64,000 nucleotides of DNA from Pythium myriotylum. Its lineage: Eukaryota; Oomycota; Peronosporomycetes; Pythiales; Pythiaceae. Positions 12,301 through 21,422 of this stretch are shown here, piece after piece. The translations under genes were made by a program, and so were the position numbers. The notes beneath the pieces were generated by a model. The model was not told the DNA's origin. It searched no databases and was given only the letters and a program-made list of their open reading frames with translations. Position 1 is the stretch's first letter; each line of letters opens with the position of its first letter. The stretch is from NCBI GenBank assembly GCA_023091665.1, contig JALJCQ010000022.1, positions 1,178,001-1,242,000 of the forward strand, read 5' to 3'.

Positions 12301-15300
12301 ATGATCTTGACTGGGAGAAGGCATTGCTTGTTCTGTGCAGTAGCAACGAATTTGAACAGCTGAAGGCTCGGGAAGACGAAATGAATGAGTTGGAGAAGTT
12401 GAAGCGAAACTTCTGTCGCTTTGAGGTGCGCGGCGGGGGTGTCGAGAGCTACGCAGGAAAAACGAACGTTTTGCTTCAGGCACTAATTGGTCGCGCTAGA
12501 GTCTCCAGTTTCACTCTTATATCCGACACCAACTACGTTGCACAGAATGCGTCTCGTGTGTGCCGTGCGTTATTCGAGATATGCTTGAAGAAGCATAGTG
12601 CTCGCCAGGCTGAAAAGTTTTTACAGCTTGCGAATAGCATCGACCAGAAAATGTGGTGGGACCAGAGTCTTTTACTTCAATTGCCTAACGTCCCCATGGA
12701 TGTGGTGGGTATGGTTGAGCAGCAACGGTTTGACTTGTACGACACACTTGCATCGGAACCAGACGAGATGTTAAACAAGCTTCCAGCAAAGGCCCGCAAG
12801 TGGGTCTGCATGCTCCCATTTGTTGACGTGGAGGATGTTCTTGTGCAACCATTTGGTGGCAGTATGCTACGCATTTCTTACGCTCTACGACCTCTCTTCC
12901 ACGAGTGGCGTGAACATGCGGTCGGCGGCCGAACCCTGACTTATTGGTTGTGGGTCGAAGATGCTGTCACTGGTTTCATTTATCATTCAGAGTATGTTGT
13001 TCTCCATCAGAGCCGATTTTTAGGCTGGAAGGAAGGCACACAGAGTTTGGATATGGAATGCTTCGTCCCCGTATTTCTGTCGAATGAGATCAACGAGGCC
13101 AACTACATCATTCGACTGATCTCGGACCGCCATGTTGGTATCGAATCCTATTACGATGTCACGTACACCCCAGACGAGGCTGAAACTGCGAAGAAGAAGA
13201 AGACCGACAAGGAGAAAGAGCAGGAGATGTACACAAAACTCCTGACATTGCATCCGCAGCCGTTGATGTCGTTGCAAAATCCTGTCTTCCAATCTCTCTA
13301 CGTATCCAAGTTCCAGTTTTTTAACCCGGTCCAGACGCAAACTTTCCACCAGTTGTATCACCAAGACGGAAACGTGCTGTTGTGCGCACCGACAGGAAGC
13401 GGAAAGACTTTGTGCGCCGAGTTGGCGATGCTCCGAGTGTGGAACAAGGTTGCCAAGGCTGAGAATCCAGCTAACGAACCTTCTTTGATCGTGTATGTGG
13501 CACCTCTGAAGGCCCTCGCACGTGAAAAAGTGGCAGACTGGAAGCGGCTCTTCGAACACAATCGCGATATGCGGAAGAAGGTGGTTGAAGTCACTGGTGA
13601 CACGATCGTCAATGTCCAATATCTCCTTGATAAGGCTGATATCGTCGTCACTACTCCTGAGAAATGGGATCTTTTGACGAGAAACGGCAGTATCGGTTGC
13701 CGGTTGATGCGCCGCACTGCGCTCGTCATCCTGGATGAGGTTCACTTGGTTGGCGAGGCACCTCGAGGTGCTGTGTTAGAGGTTCTCGTTAGTCGGTTGC
13801 GCCGCTTCCGCGATGGTAACACTATTCGCCTTCTTGGCTTGTCTACTGCTCTTGCAAATGCACACGACGTGGGTCACTGGCTGGGTATCACGAAGGACAA
13901 CGGTGGCCAAGTATACAACTTTCGGGCATCAGTGCGGCCAGTGCCGATGGAAGTCCACATTCAAGGATTCCCTGAACGCCATTTTGTGTCGCGAATGGCT
14001 GCCATGAACAAGCCAACGTTCATGGCGATCCGAGGACATTCAGCCGAGAAACCAGCGCTCGTGTTCGTTTCATCGAAGGCGCAGACGAAACTTACGGCTC
14101 TCGATCTCATTTCATTCTGTGTAGCTCAAGCTGATAGTGGAATTGGTGGATCAACAGGTGGTGCGAAGCCTTTTTTGAAGGTTGACGACAGTGTTATGGA
14201 TTCGATCATAAACAGCCGCAGCAACCGTATCATGGACGAGACATTGAAGCACACACTCTCATTCGGCATTGGTCTTCATCACGCTGGTCTTTCGCGAGGT
14301 GATCGTGAATTGGTGGAGAAGCTATTCCGGGACAAAATGATTCAGGTCGTGATTTCGACATCAACACTCGCATGGGGTGTGAACCTACCAGCACATCTCG
14401 TAGTGATCAAGGGAACGGAATACTTTCAGAACGGTCGTTACCGCTCCTACCCGTTGAGTGATCTGCTTCAGATGATAGGTCGCGCGGGTCGTCCTCTTCT
14501 TGACACAAAGGGCGTTGCATGCGTGCTCGTTGAAGAGTCAAAGAAAAACATGATCCAGCGTCTCTTATACGAACCTCTCGCGATTGAGTCAACTCTTGGG
14601 GAACACTTGGAGAACCACGTCAACGCTGAAATTGCAAGTGGACTGATCCAACATACCAAGGATGTGGTACAATATTTGAGTTGGAGTTTGCTCTTCCAGC
14701 GCGTCGTGAAGAATCCGAGCTTTTACGGGTACGGGCAGCAAGTGACCGGAGGTGTGGAAGCATTCTTCAAGGACCTCGTAGACTCCACTGTTCAAACTTT
14801 GATTGATAGCGAGTGTGTGACGCTTGAGAAGAAGACTGGAGTTTTGGCACCGACATTCCTCGGTAAGATTGCGGCTGCATTGTATGTCGATGTGCGGTCA
14901 GTGTCTAGAATGCATGCTGCTCTTAATGAAGCAGCCAAGCAAAGAAAGAAGGCAGATGAGAGTTTGAGCGACACCGAGTACTGGCAGCTTTGTGTGCTCC
15001 GCGCGATCTGCGCGTCATGTGTGGAAGTGCTCGAGACGACGCCTCTACGCCACCACGAAGTACAAAGTGGCCTCGCTGCTGAGTTGTGCGCGCAGGTGAA
15101 GTACTCCCCAATGACCCAACTGTTCACACAGCCCAAGAAGATGCTCTTGGAGACTCATGGTAGCGAAATTAAGGCTTTCCTGTTGATTCAAATGCATCTC
15201 CAAGGCCTGCGTATGCCCTCGAGCGACTTCATGAACGATCTTCGAGCGCTTCTAGACCAGATGCCACGTCTTCTGTCTGTTGCTATCGATATCTGTGCCG

Positions 15301-15929
15301 TGATGAAGCACCAGGAGCTTGTCGTGGCCGGGATACAGTTATCGCAAGGCCTTGTGCAGGGAATTTGGCCGTCGAATGGCGAAGGATTGGTGCTGAGTCA
15401 ACTTCCACACGTTGATGTACGCATCGCGAAGCAACTTCGTGAAGGTTTGGGAGTCGCTGGCCTTAACGACCTTCGTGAGTATCTCCGCGACAACACGAAA
15501 CGTGGTGAACTTGTGAAAGTGGTCAAGAACGTCAGTGACAAGAGTGGATGGAGTGACTCGCAGCTCAAGGACCTCGCACGTGCGGTGGACGGCATCCCTC
15601 ATTTTCAGGTTGTGGCCTCTACGAAGCCGTCCAGTATCGACGGGAAGGTCATTGTGAATGTCGAGCTGAAAGTAGTCGACGGCGTTGTGCCGAAGGAAGA
15701 AACGGCACTCGCGAATGCACACTCGAGGGGAAGATTTCAAAAGCCCAAGCCCTTTGGATTTTACGTGCTGCTCACGACCGAGGATTCGATGCAGGTGAAA
15801 CATGTTGCGTGGAAGCTACCGCGAGTGAGCACCCAGTTCGCTCCGGTCGCGAGCGGCCGCAAGTACAGCGTGAAGGTTTTCAGTGACGCCATTGCGGGCA
15901 TTGACCAGTTTGTCCAGCTCGAGTCGTAA
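9336..15929 (+). CDS. ASCC3: ASCC3-like double-cassette Ski2 helicase
   Basis: One exon encodes 2197 residues, almost the length of human ASCC3 (about 2200). Two complete Ski2-type cassettes are visible. In cassette 1 the Walker A 'APTGAGKTN' is near residue 400, the DEVH box near 513, and motif III is 'LSATLPNY'. In cassette 2 Walker A is 'APTGSGKT' near residue 1350, 'LDEVHLVG' is near 1465, and 'LSTALANAHD' follows. Each cassette is followed by a Sec63-type domain. 'AFKGMKTLNRLQS' and 'RTLRRVESTQSMIRI' fit ASCC3/Slh1 better than the splicing helicase Brr2, which is the main alternative. The N-terminus is Ala/Pro/Lys-rich. ASCC3/Slh1 is the motor of the complex that splits collided ribosomes, and in animals also works with AlkB enzymes in alkylation repair. 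No break or missing motif is seen. Confidence 0.93.
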   Translation: MATVLLDAVRAAFPPPQRAAEASTGERKALETSAKPKKRPPPAQALARAPPPRAKWMDALDDAFRDPFAAPAYSEKDAQLLRVLCVDHEDLREASEREQTRSAVGAVVTSKKGGEPKKKAAKADTTTQLLQQCGEYVKATQSAIFTDAELAETILQTVQDAKGQEDLIQSHLFGLVGVEGMDLIAFVMQHAKDMGRGGSVTRQSLQDAAKQQLLLASGGGSSARPAVASSFSIQTATEQLQQKQQRKAQRKARAQASGRGEDDDDASMQWLEAAGYDLEVLRLQRQFEEEEKRNDPTSLLMREFGQLRGGYDTTGAAGQLTSGGMLTLPSSTKRTYYKGYEHVFIPAHAKKALAKGETLVPISQLESFAQTAFKGMKTLNRLQSKLFDAAYSSNQNLLVCAPTGAGKTNVAMLTILHAVKSQLQRNERNPLSQMKIIYVAPMKALAQEVVTKFGERLKDLKLRVAELTGDMQMTKKEIEETHLIVTTPEKWDVITRKSSAQQALLSQVKLLIIDEVHLLADQRGPVIETIVARTLRRVESTQSMIRIVGLSATLPNYADVATFLRVYVPPGDANAQNAAVNGGKGGLFFFDSTYRPVPLDQTFIGVSTSGNGLKDALNMSANQLTKALETEEDRTKNRNNNAPSNMSKLRQVQLLMNKLTLSHCLAQVRNKEQVMVFVHSRKDTAATMRAMIELATNDEEEPGLLEEFLPPADLPKLSSSLMERMQKSRNKELKDLYAYGLGIHHAGMLRSDRNLTEELFEKGYIRVLCCTATLAWGVNLPAHSVLIKGTQVYNADKGGMTQLSMLDVMQIFGRAGRPQYDNSGDAVLMTTQDQLPHYLRLLTTGIPMESALIKALPDHLNAEIVSGTVTNLDEACEWLSYTYLFVRMRKNPLSYGLKYEDVQGDPLLVERRKQLLMEAAEKLQSCRMIKILREKTRLDQPDEGKIVFAVTAMGRVASHFYIQHTSIQTFNDLLDTKSSSQRGESDDENDLDWEKALLVLCSSNEFEQLKAREDEMNELEKLKRNFCRFEVRGGGVESYAGKTNVLLQALIGRARVSSFTLISDTNYVAQNASRVCRALFEICLKKHSARQAEKFLQLANSIDQKMWWDQSLLLQLPNVPMDVVGMVEQQRFDLYDTLASEPDEMLNKLPAKARKWVCMLPFVDVEDVLVQPFGGSMLRISYALRPLFHEWREHAVGGRTLTYWLWVEDAVTGFIYHSEYVVLHQSRFLGWKEGTQSLDMECFVPVFLSNEINEANYIIRLISDRHVGIESYYDVTYTPDEAETAKKKKTDKEKEQEMYTKLLTLHPQPLMSLQNPVFQSLYVSKFQFFNPVQTQTFHQLYHQDGNVLLCAPTGSGKTLCAELAMLRVWNKVAKAENPANEPSLIVYVAPLKALAREKVADWKRLFEHNRDMRKKVVEVTGDTIVNVQYLLDKADIVVTTPEKWDLLTRNGSIGCRLMRRTALVILDEVHLVGEAPRGAVLEVLVSRLRRFRDGNTIRLLGLSTALANAHDVGHWLGITKDNGGQVYNFRASVRPVPMEVHIQGFPERHFVSRMAAMNKPTFMAIRGHSAEKPALVFVSSKAQTKLTALDLISFCVAQADSGIGGSTGGAKPFLKVDDSVMDSIINSRSNRIMDETLKHTLSFGIGLHHAGLSRGDRELVEKLFRDKMIQVVISTSTLAWGVNLPAHLVVIKGTEYFQNGRYRSYPLSDLLQMIGRAGRPLLDTKGVACVLVEESKKNMIQRLLYEPLAIESTLGEHLENHVNAEIASGLIQHTKDVVQYLSWSLLFQRVVKNPSFYGYGQQVTGGVEAFFKDLVDSTVQTLIDSECVTLEKKTGVLAPTFLGKIAAALYVDVRSVSRMHAALNEAAKQRKKADESLSDTEYWQLCVLRAICASCVEVLETTPLRHHEVQSGLAAELCAQVKYSPMTQLFTQPKKMLLETHGSEIKAFLLIQMHLQGLRMPSSDFMNDLRALLDQMPRLLSVAIDICAVMKHQELVVAGIQLSQGLVQGIWPSNGEGLVLSQLPHVDVRIAKQLREGLGVAGLNDLREYLRDNTKRGELVKVVKNVSDKSGWSDSQLKDLARAVDGIPHFQVVASTKPSSIDGKVIVNVELKVVDGVVPKEETALANAHSRGRFQKPKPFGFYVLLTTEDSMQVKHVAWKLPRVSTQFAPVASGRKYSVKVFSDAIAGIDQFVQLES

Positions 15930-16132
15930 AGAAATTCATCAATCCATGAAAAACTGACGCGTTCATCGCGCAAAGCTGAACTCGAACCACCATTCACACC
16001 TGCCTATGCGTGAGTGGTGGTCATCTAAACAAAGACAGTTGCACACGTTATTCCAGTGGCCTTGACTCGTTTGTGACCCAACTGAGTTTCATATTTTGGT
16101 CTCACGTTACTGATCTCGCTTGCTGCCTCTTC

Positions 16133-18469
16133 ATGACCGAGCGCTTCGCTGCGGCTCGCGCCGCCGTCGTCAGCTTCCTGCGCGAAGCTGCGCTGCTGCC
16201 GCCGTTTCCATTAGATGAGCGCAGTTTTTTGTCGATGCAAAGTGAGAGCGAGGAGGTTCCGGCTCCAGTCGTCTGTGTCGTTGCGACTGATCGCGTGCGC
16301 GGCCAAGTTCTGCCTCGCTCGGAAGACGTCTGGCTTGCGCTACGTCCGTTCCACGACATCACAAAGACCACGCTCGAGGCCTGGAAGTCGGCACTGCTGC
16401 GGAGACGAATGGCTGCAGTGGCTTTGCTCGTGCGGCTCGCGTCGTCGCACACTTATCGATTTGACGCAATGATCGACTGTGGGACGAACAAGACGCCCGA
16501 TCACGAGCCGGAGCCGGCGAAATCATTTTGGTGGGATCTTTTCCAAGCTCTCGACGTCGGTGCGACGCAGCCGCGCTCCAACGAGCTCCAACGCAACCTC
16601 GTCGTTCTCAGTCGTACGGGAGGGCTCCGGTTTCTCTTTTGCGTGGACTCGGACGCGAGCCAAGTCGACTTTGCCGGTATGTTGGAAGAGTTTCTCACTG
16701 TCACGCGGGTAGATCTCAAGTCCAATACCGGTGGCAACGCGCTGGACGAAGTACTGGAGGTGTGTGGCCTTCCGAAAGTCGAAACTAGCCGCGTGGACGT
16801 GGAGATAGGACTCAGCTTCGCGGCGGGGAGAATCTCTCAAGCACTTGCGACGAAGCTCGTTGACGTGATAAAAAAACACGAGATGTCAGGACCACGAGCG
16901 GACGGCATTCGTTTTCGAATCACAAGCCTTCGCTTTGGAAAGAACTGCGTGGTACAGCCGAAGGCCCTTGAGTTATTAGGCCAGAACTGGCACAAATTCT
17001 CGGAGATATCAAGTGCCGCTCTTGGTTCAATGGATGGTATCAAGCCGGCATCCTTACGCGAAGGGCTACTGGGAATCACTCAGTCGCTGGGAATCCAAAG
17101 ACTCGTGACAAATTCAGCGTGCGGCTTTGACGGTGTCGCCTCTTCGTTTCGAAACAATTCAGCGAGCAGCATTACCGAAGTGGATGCAACGTACGAACCG
17201 ACGACCGAAAACGCTGCGTGGCTAGCTTTTGCGTTCTTCCACGTGGATGCAAAGTCTTCGGTGTCGTCGATTCGCCTTCGTGGTGCTATCGACCCAAAAA
17301 CCGGACGAGTAGACCCATTCCATTTCTCGCCCGAATGGCTGGAAACGTTCAAGCGAGTGCTCATGAGCCAGAGTGCGAGAGAGAACCTCGCTGAACTGGA
17401 CGATGACGATGAAATTGACAAAAAAACACCTGAGAAAACCCGACACATTGTAAAATTGAAGAGCCAGACTCCAGTCAAGATTCATCCACTAGCAGGCACA
17501 AAGCTGCTCTGTAAGATTGACAGCGAGGACACAGAATTTGAAGTGTTAGGAGCAATCAAGAACTCATTCGGCATTGTCGTACCTGGGCTTGGAGTTGGTT
17601 GGGTGCCATCAACTGCTACAATTTCCTCGCGGAACCTCCCAACTTCTGTGAATTTCGAGACTCCTCGAACCAACAGGCGCATCAGGGCATTGACAATAGA
17701 TCGTGGGCAGCTATTGTGTTCTCCTGGACCTCGTCCGAAGAGTGAGCTTATCTCTGGGCACCTTCACACTCTGATGGAGTTGCTCGATATCATTGGAGAG
17801 CCGCTTGAGAGCCTGCACCTACCAGATGCCCGTCTCGAGACCCACCATCTCGAGCATATTCTCATGCGCTGTCCGAACTTGAAAGAGCTTAACGTTAGTG
17901 GGAATCACATCCTCAATATGTCACCAGTCGTCGATGACTACGAGAATGGAAAGTGCAAGATCTCGACGCTAAGCATCGCGATCGCCAACAACTTCGTTTT
18001 GGGACCAGATCTCCGACAGGTCGTGAAGCTCTTTCAATCCAACAGAGACGGCCCGTTGCGCCAGCTAATGATGAGCTTTTCCTCCAGAAAAGATTATGCT
18101 GGAGATCGAACGGTCTCGGCCGAAGATATAGCTGAGCCTCTGGAAATGGCCTTCCGTTCAGCAAAACATCTCGAATTTGTTCAGCTGACTCGTGTGACGG
18201 GAGATTTCGACGCGGCTGACTCCCTTGCCCTTTCGATGCCTCCAGACACGATCAGTGACCCGCTTTCGCATCGCTCCAAGCTCGCTTTGTTAAGCGCAGT
18301 AAAGATCAAGAGCAAATCTGATGACGATCCGGTGGGCAAATTTGACTCGAATATTCTCGGCGTAATCCTAGCTTTCAGTCGGCAAGCGGTGACGCGTCAC
18401 TTGATAAGGTTCGCCGTCAATGAAATGCGACGATGCAAGTGCCAAACGGATGACTGCCGTCCATACTGA
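16133..18469 (+). CDS. LRR-like repeat family protein, copy 3
   Basis: One exon encodes 778 residues from the Met at 16133; the frame opens 41 codons earlier, but homology with copy 2 begins here. The layout matches copies 1 and 2: an N-terminal block with 'TDRVRGQVLPRSEDVW', a region with 'WDLFQAL' and 'ELQRNLVVLSR', the middle segment 'IVVPGLGVGWVPS', LRR-like repeats 'ILMRCPNLKELNVSGNHIL' and 'DDYENGKC', and a Cys-containing end (RCKCQTDDC). No signal peptide or membrane helix is seen. It follows ASCC3 on the same strand with a 203-base gap, so readthrough or shared chromatin is possible. Function unknown. Confidence 0.85.
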   Translation: MTERFAAARAAVVSFLREAALLPPFPLDERSFLSMQSESEEVPAPVVCVVATDRVRGQVLPRSEDVWLALRPFHDITKTTLEAWKSALLRRRMAAVALLVRLASSHTYRFDAMIDCGTNKTPDHEPEPAKSFWWDLFQALDVGATQPRSNELQRNLVVLSRTGGLRFLFCVDSDASQVDFAGMLEEFLTVTRVDLKSNTGGNALDEVLEVCGLPKVETSRVDVEIGLSFAAGRISQALATKLVDVIKKHEMSGPRADGIRFRITSLRFGKNCVVQPKALELLGQNWHKFSEISSAALGSMDGIKPASLREGLLGITQSLGIQRLVTNSACGFDGVASSFRNNSASSITEVDATYEPTTENAAWLAFAFFHVDAKSSVSSIRLRGAIDPKTGRVDPFHFSPEWLETFKRVLMSQSARENLAELDDDDEIDKKTPEKTRHIVKLKSQTPVKIHPLAGTKLLCKIDSEDTEFEVLGAIKNSFGIVVPGLGVGWVPSTATISSRNLPTSVNFETPRTNRRIRALTIDRGQLLCSPGPRPKSELISGHLHTLMELLDIIGEPLESLHLPDARLETHHLEHILMRCPNLKELNVSGNHILNMSPVVDDYENGKCKISTLSIAIANNFVLGPDLRQVVKLFQSNRDGPLRQLMMSFSSRKDYAGDRTVSAEDIAEPLEMAFRSAKHLEFVQLTRVTGDFDAADSLALSMPPDTISDPLSHRSKLALLSAVKIKSKSDDDPVGKFDSNILGVILAFSRQAVTRHLIRFAVNEMRRCKCQTDDCRPY

Positions 18470-19012
18470 CCTCACCAGTGACCTCACGCTGGGCGAAGTG
18501 ACGCACAATAGGTATCTACATAATCGTTGCATGCATTACACGAAATTTCACCGTACCACGGATGGTTGGGTCACTTACACCGCTCTGACACTTCTTCTCC
18601 TCGTTCTAACCTTAAACAGCCGGACCGCATCGATGCTCGTTTTCGCTTCTATTTTCGACTCCATCTCAACTCGGCGAGACTACCACCAGTAGTTCGAACA
18701 CTTCTCGCCCCAACTTCGAAGTGTATAACATACCCCCCCCCCCCCCCCCCCCCCCCCTCACACACACACACACACACACACACAAACCTCCAGAAGAAAA
18801 CTGGGGCACCGCTGCTGAGCGTTGTCCCGTTGTGGATTCGGTCGCCCGCCAATTCCCTCGGATTGCTCGAGTTGAGGCGACACACAAATGCAGAGCAAAC
18901 GTTCAAAACTCCATCTTTTCGAGCGACATGTCGAAGCCGACGAGCTCGGCTTTCTTCTCAGTCTCGAAATCACTCGACGCCCCACAAGCCCCCAAGTTTT
19001 TCCCTCCCAGCA
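18470..19012. other. intergenic region with C25 tract and CA microsatellite
   Basis: This 543-base spacer separates LRR-like copy 3 from a small secreted-protein gene. A C25 homopolymer (18733-18757) is followed directly by a (CA)n run to about 18784. No other feature is recognised. Confidence 0.7.
18733..18784. repeat. C25 homopolymer followed by (CA)n microsatellite
   Basis: Twenty-five consecutive C at 18733-18757 pass into alternating CA to about 18784. It lies upstream of the small secreted-protein gene at 19013. Open frames across it reading Pro, Thr-His or Val-Cys repeats are artefacts of the repeat. Confidence 0.95.
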
Positions 19013-19309
19013 ATGAAGTCTGTGTCTCCCCTCGTGTTTGCATCGGCTCTGGCTGCTCTCTTGATGGCCATGGCACCCACAAACGTTCAAGGAGCCCAAC
19101 AACTCCGCCAGGCCGCTGATTCAGTTCCACTGGGCTTCTGGCGCATGTACCGGATGAACAGCTACGCTGAAGGAGGCGCGAGCGAGAAGCCGTCTCTGCT
19201 CGAGGGCAGCCCAATCAACAAACCTGCGGCCGTCGGGGACTCGGTCCCGGGTGCCAAGCCGTCTTCCGTCGATGACTCGTCTAATGCAGACGACGGCGAA
19301 ACAAAGTAG
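19013..19309 (+). CDS. small secreted protein A (QQLR family)
   Basis: A 98-residue protein starts at 19013, chosen because the next residues form a clear signal peptide (MKSVSPLVFASALAALLMAM, cleavage likely after 'VQGA'). Right after cleavage comes 'QQLRQAAD' (residues 29-36). The same motif at the same position is in the protein at 22734-23045, and the two also share 'NKPAAVxDSxPGAKPS' near the C-terminus. The mature protein is short, polar and without cysteine. Position and form of QQLR recall degenerate RXLR-type motifs of oomycete secreted proteins, but no acidic EER-type motif follows, so an effector role is only a hypothesis. The homologue has an extra C-terminal Cys-containing tail. 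Confidence 0.75.
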   Translation: MKSVSPLVFASALAALLMAMAPTNVQGAQQLRQAADSVPLGFWRMYRMNSYAEGGASEKPSLLEGSPINKPAAVGDSVPGAKPSSVDDSSNADDGETK

Positions 19310-19580
19310 GCCAGTTGATGCCGTAGCTGGCATGGCGTTTATAGGAGTACATTGGTTGGGTCTGATGAAAAGTATGTGAAAGATCAATCACACTAAAGTG
19401 TTCAGTGCATAAATGAGTTACCCCATGGCCCGCCCGTGCCCAGACACCAAGGCAATTTTATTTTTGATTGGCATGGGTGAAACCGCTTCAAACTCTTACT
19501 ATCTCAACTCACTATCCCATGTTGGAGCGACATGTATTGATTTGACACCAGTTGAAAGATATGGTCTCGCCAAGTCCGAC

Positions 19581-21374
19581 TTAGGCAATGGTGAACGTCT
19601 TCACCGACGACATGTAGCCGCTCGGGTCCTTGCGCACGTTGGGCGTGGAGAACGTGACGTTGACCGAGTAACTGCCGGCAGGTTCCTTCGAGAGATCGAC
19701 TTCGAACGAGTCACGCAGCGCCGTGAGTTCCGTGGTGCCACGCAGCCACCGCACGGTGTACCGCTCGGCCGAGGCGACGGCCGGGTTGCTCTTGACGAAC
19801 TGGTCCGACGGAAGACGCAGCTGGCCGAGCGGGATGAGCTTGAGCGAGACCTTGCGGCCGCTGACGACGACCGAGTCGATGAACTCGATGCGCTCCATGA
19901 ACTTGAGCCACATGTTCTCCTGGCACACGCGGCAGAAGTACGGGGACGTCATGTTGCGCATGAGGCAGCGCTCGTTGTCGGGGCGGTAGGACTTGACCTT
20001 GTTGATGTCGTACGTCGGGTAGATGCCCACGTAGTCCGGGTCGTCGAGCTTGAAGTCCTTCTCGTCGGCGTACTCGTAGATGACGGCGCTGCAGAGCTGC
20101 TTGATGATCGCGCCGTCAAACGAACCGCCGGCCTTGAACACGAGCGTGTGGGATCCGGACGAGAAGCCGCCAGTTGAGTTGGTCCACGAGTAAAACGTAC
20201 GATCTTTGAGCTTGTTCGACTTCCACGGCATGGGCTGGCCGTCCAACGTCACGGTCAGCGAGTCGTCCGTGTCGGTACCGGAGACCGAGAAGAGAATGTA
20301 CCAGCGCTTGAAGGTGCCCGTGGACGAGAACTTGATCGTGTACGCGCCCTGCTTGAGGTCGTACCAAATGTGCTTCTGGTAGAGCTGCGCCATCTTCTCC
20401 TCCTTGAGGCGCGTCGCGTCCGTGAGCCAGTGCTTCCACGTCACGCCCGCAACCGTGCGCACGTTGTTGGCGCCGCTGTAGATCTGACCGCCGTCGTACT
20501 CCTCGCCCACGTCGCCAAAGTTGTGGCCCATCTCGTGGCGCATCACGACCGTGCCGGACGTCACACTGCGCGTCGAGATCACGAACTCGCCGCCGAGCCC
20601 GCCGTAGAAGTCATCATTACCGATAAGCGACGGGAAATCGCATGCACCCGTGCCGACCGCCTTGCAGACCGTGCGCGCACCGGCGGTGTTACCCGTGTAC
20701 ACGGCACGCAACTCGGTACCATCACGGTAGAGCTTGAACGCCGTGTTACGCGCCTTGCCTCCCACACCGATGCCCGACTCGACCGACGGCACGTAGGCCG
20801 TCCAGATGTTGAAGAGCGGCAGGTACTGCGCGAAGGTGTCACCTGTGAACATCTCGTTCGTGAGTCGCTGCATGTCGGAGTAGAACTTGGTCTTTTCGGT
20901 GGCCGTGTAGCCGTCGCCCATGAGCACAACGTCGATGCGGTTGAGGGGATCACCCGAGTCGACGAGCTTGCGGATCTCAGCTTCGTCAGCAAGGGAACGC
21001 GATGTGGTCCCACGCAGGCGGACGGCTTTGGTCTCCTCAGCCTCAGGGTCAGCTCGCACTCCGTTCGTACAGCGTTCGGTCACGCGAGCGGTCACGGCTT
21101 CGACGCTGCCACCGAGCACCGTGAGGAACTGCTGCATGTCGTAGGGCTCCTGCACGAGCAGTTCCTGAGGAAGACGATTCTGTCGGAGCCTGGTCTGCTC
21201 GACCACGTCGGCGGACGTCTTGATGGCGCGGTGGTGCTGGGTCTCAGCCGGTGGCGAGATGAGCGTGCAGATCATCGTCGCGCGGTCAATGAGCACGGTC
21301 GCCGAGTACGTTGGCGTCGAGGCCGACACTGTCGACGCGAGCGCGAGCGTCGAGACGAGCGAGAGCAGCTTCAT
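19581..21374 (-). CDS. secreted zinc metallopeptidase, M64 (IgA peptidase-like) family
   Basis: One exon encodes 597 residues. The start at 21374 is chosen over one 19 codons upstream because it opens a signal peptide (MKLLSLVSTLALASTVSA). The catalytic motif 'HEMGHNFGDVGEEY' begins at residue 280 and fits the HExxH plus later acidic ligand of peptidase family M64, with the upstream family block 'VLMGDGYTATEKTKFY'. The C-terminal half carries beta-rich regions with several Cys and no membrane anchor, so it should be secreted. An oomycete initiator sits 42 bases upstream. M64 is best known from bacteria that cleave host immunoglobulin A; the substrate here is unknown. It lies between the two related small secreted-protein genes. 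Confidence 0.88.
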   Translation of the reverse strand: MKLLSLVSTLALASTVSASTPTYSATVLIDRATMICTLISPPAETQHHRAIKTSADVVEQTRLRQNRLPQELLVQEPYDMQQFLTVLGGSVEAVTARVTERCTNGVRADPEAEETKAVRLRGTTSRSLADEAEIRKLVDSGDPLNRIDVVLMGDGYTATEKTKFYSDMQRLTNEMFTGDTFAQYLPLFNIWTAYVPSVESGIGVGGKARNTAFKLYRDGTELRAVYTGNTAGARTVCKAVGTGACDFPSLIGNDDFYGGLGGEFVISTRSVTSGTVVMRHEMGHNFGDVGEEYDGGQIYSGANNVRTVAGVTWKHWLTDATRLKEEKMAQLYQKHIWYDLKQGAYTIKFSSTGTFKRWYILFSVSGTDTDDSLTVTLDGQPMPWKSNKLKDRTFYSWTNSTGGFSSGSHTLVFKAGGSFDGAIIKQLCSAVIYEYADEKDFKLDDPDYVGIYPTYDINKVKSYRPDNERCLMRNMTSPYFCRVCQENMWLKFMERIEFIDSVVVSGRKVSLKLIPLGQLRLPSDQFVKSNPAVASAERYTVRWLRGTTELTALRDSFEVDLSKEPAGSYSVNVTFSTPNVRKDPSGYMSSVKTFTIA

Positions 21375-21415
21375 CGTGTGTAGCAGTGGCAGGTAGGCAG
21401 CTGCCGGCGACTTGA

Positions 21416-21422
21416 AGAATGA
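21416..21422 (-). promoter_or_regulatory. oomycete initiator (INR) of the M64 gene
   Basis: The minus strand reads CTCATTCTTCAAG, matching the described oomycete core promoter (CTCATTYYNCAA). It lies 42 bases upstream of the chosen start codon. Confidence 0.6.

Noticed and set aside
9336..15929. Brr2 (spliceosomal helicase) as identity of the large helicase
   Set aside because: Length and the blocks 'AFKGMKTLNRLQS' and 'RVESTQSMIRI' fit ASCC3/Slh1 better; a phylogeny would settle it.
18649..18906. Open frames with Val-Cys or Pro/Thr-His repeats over the C25/(CA)n tract
   Set aside because: They are translations of simple repeats.
20370..21383. Long plus-strand open frame opposite the M64 gene
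   Set aside because: It is the antisense shadow of a high-GC coding region; its sequence is Arg/His/Val-rich without motif.
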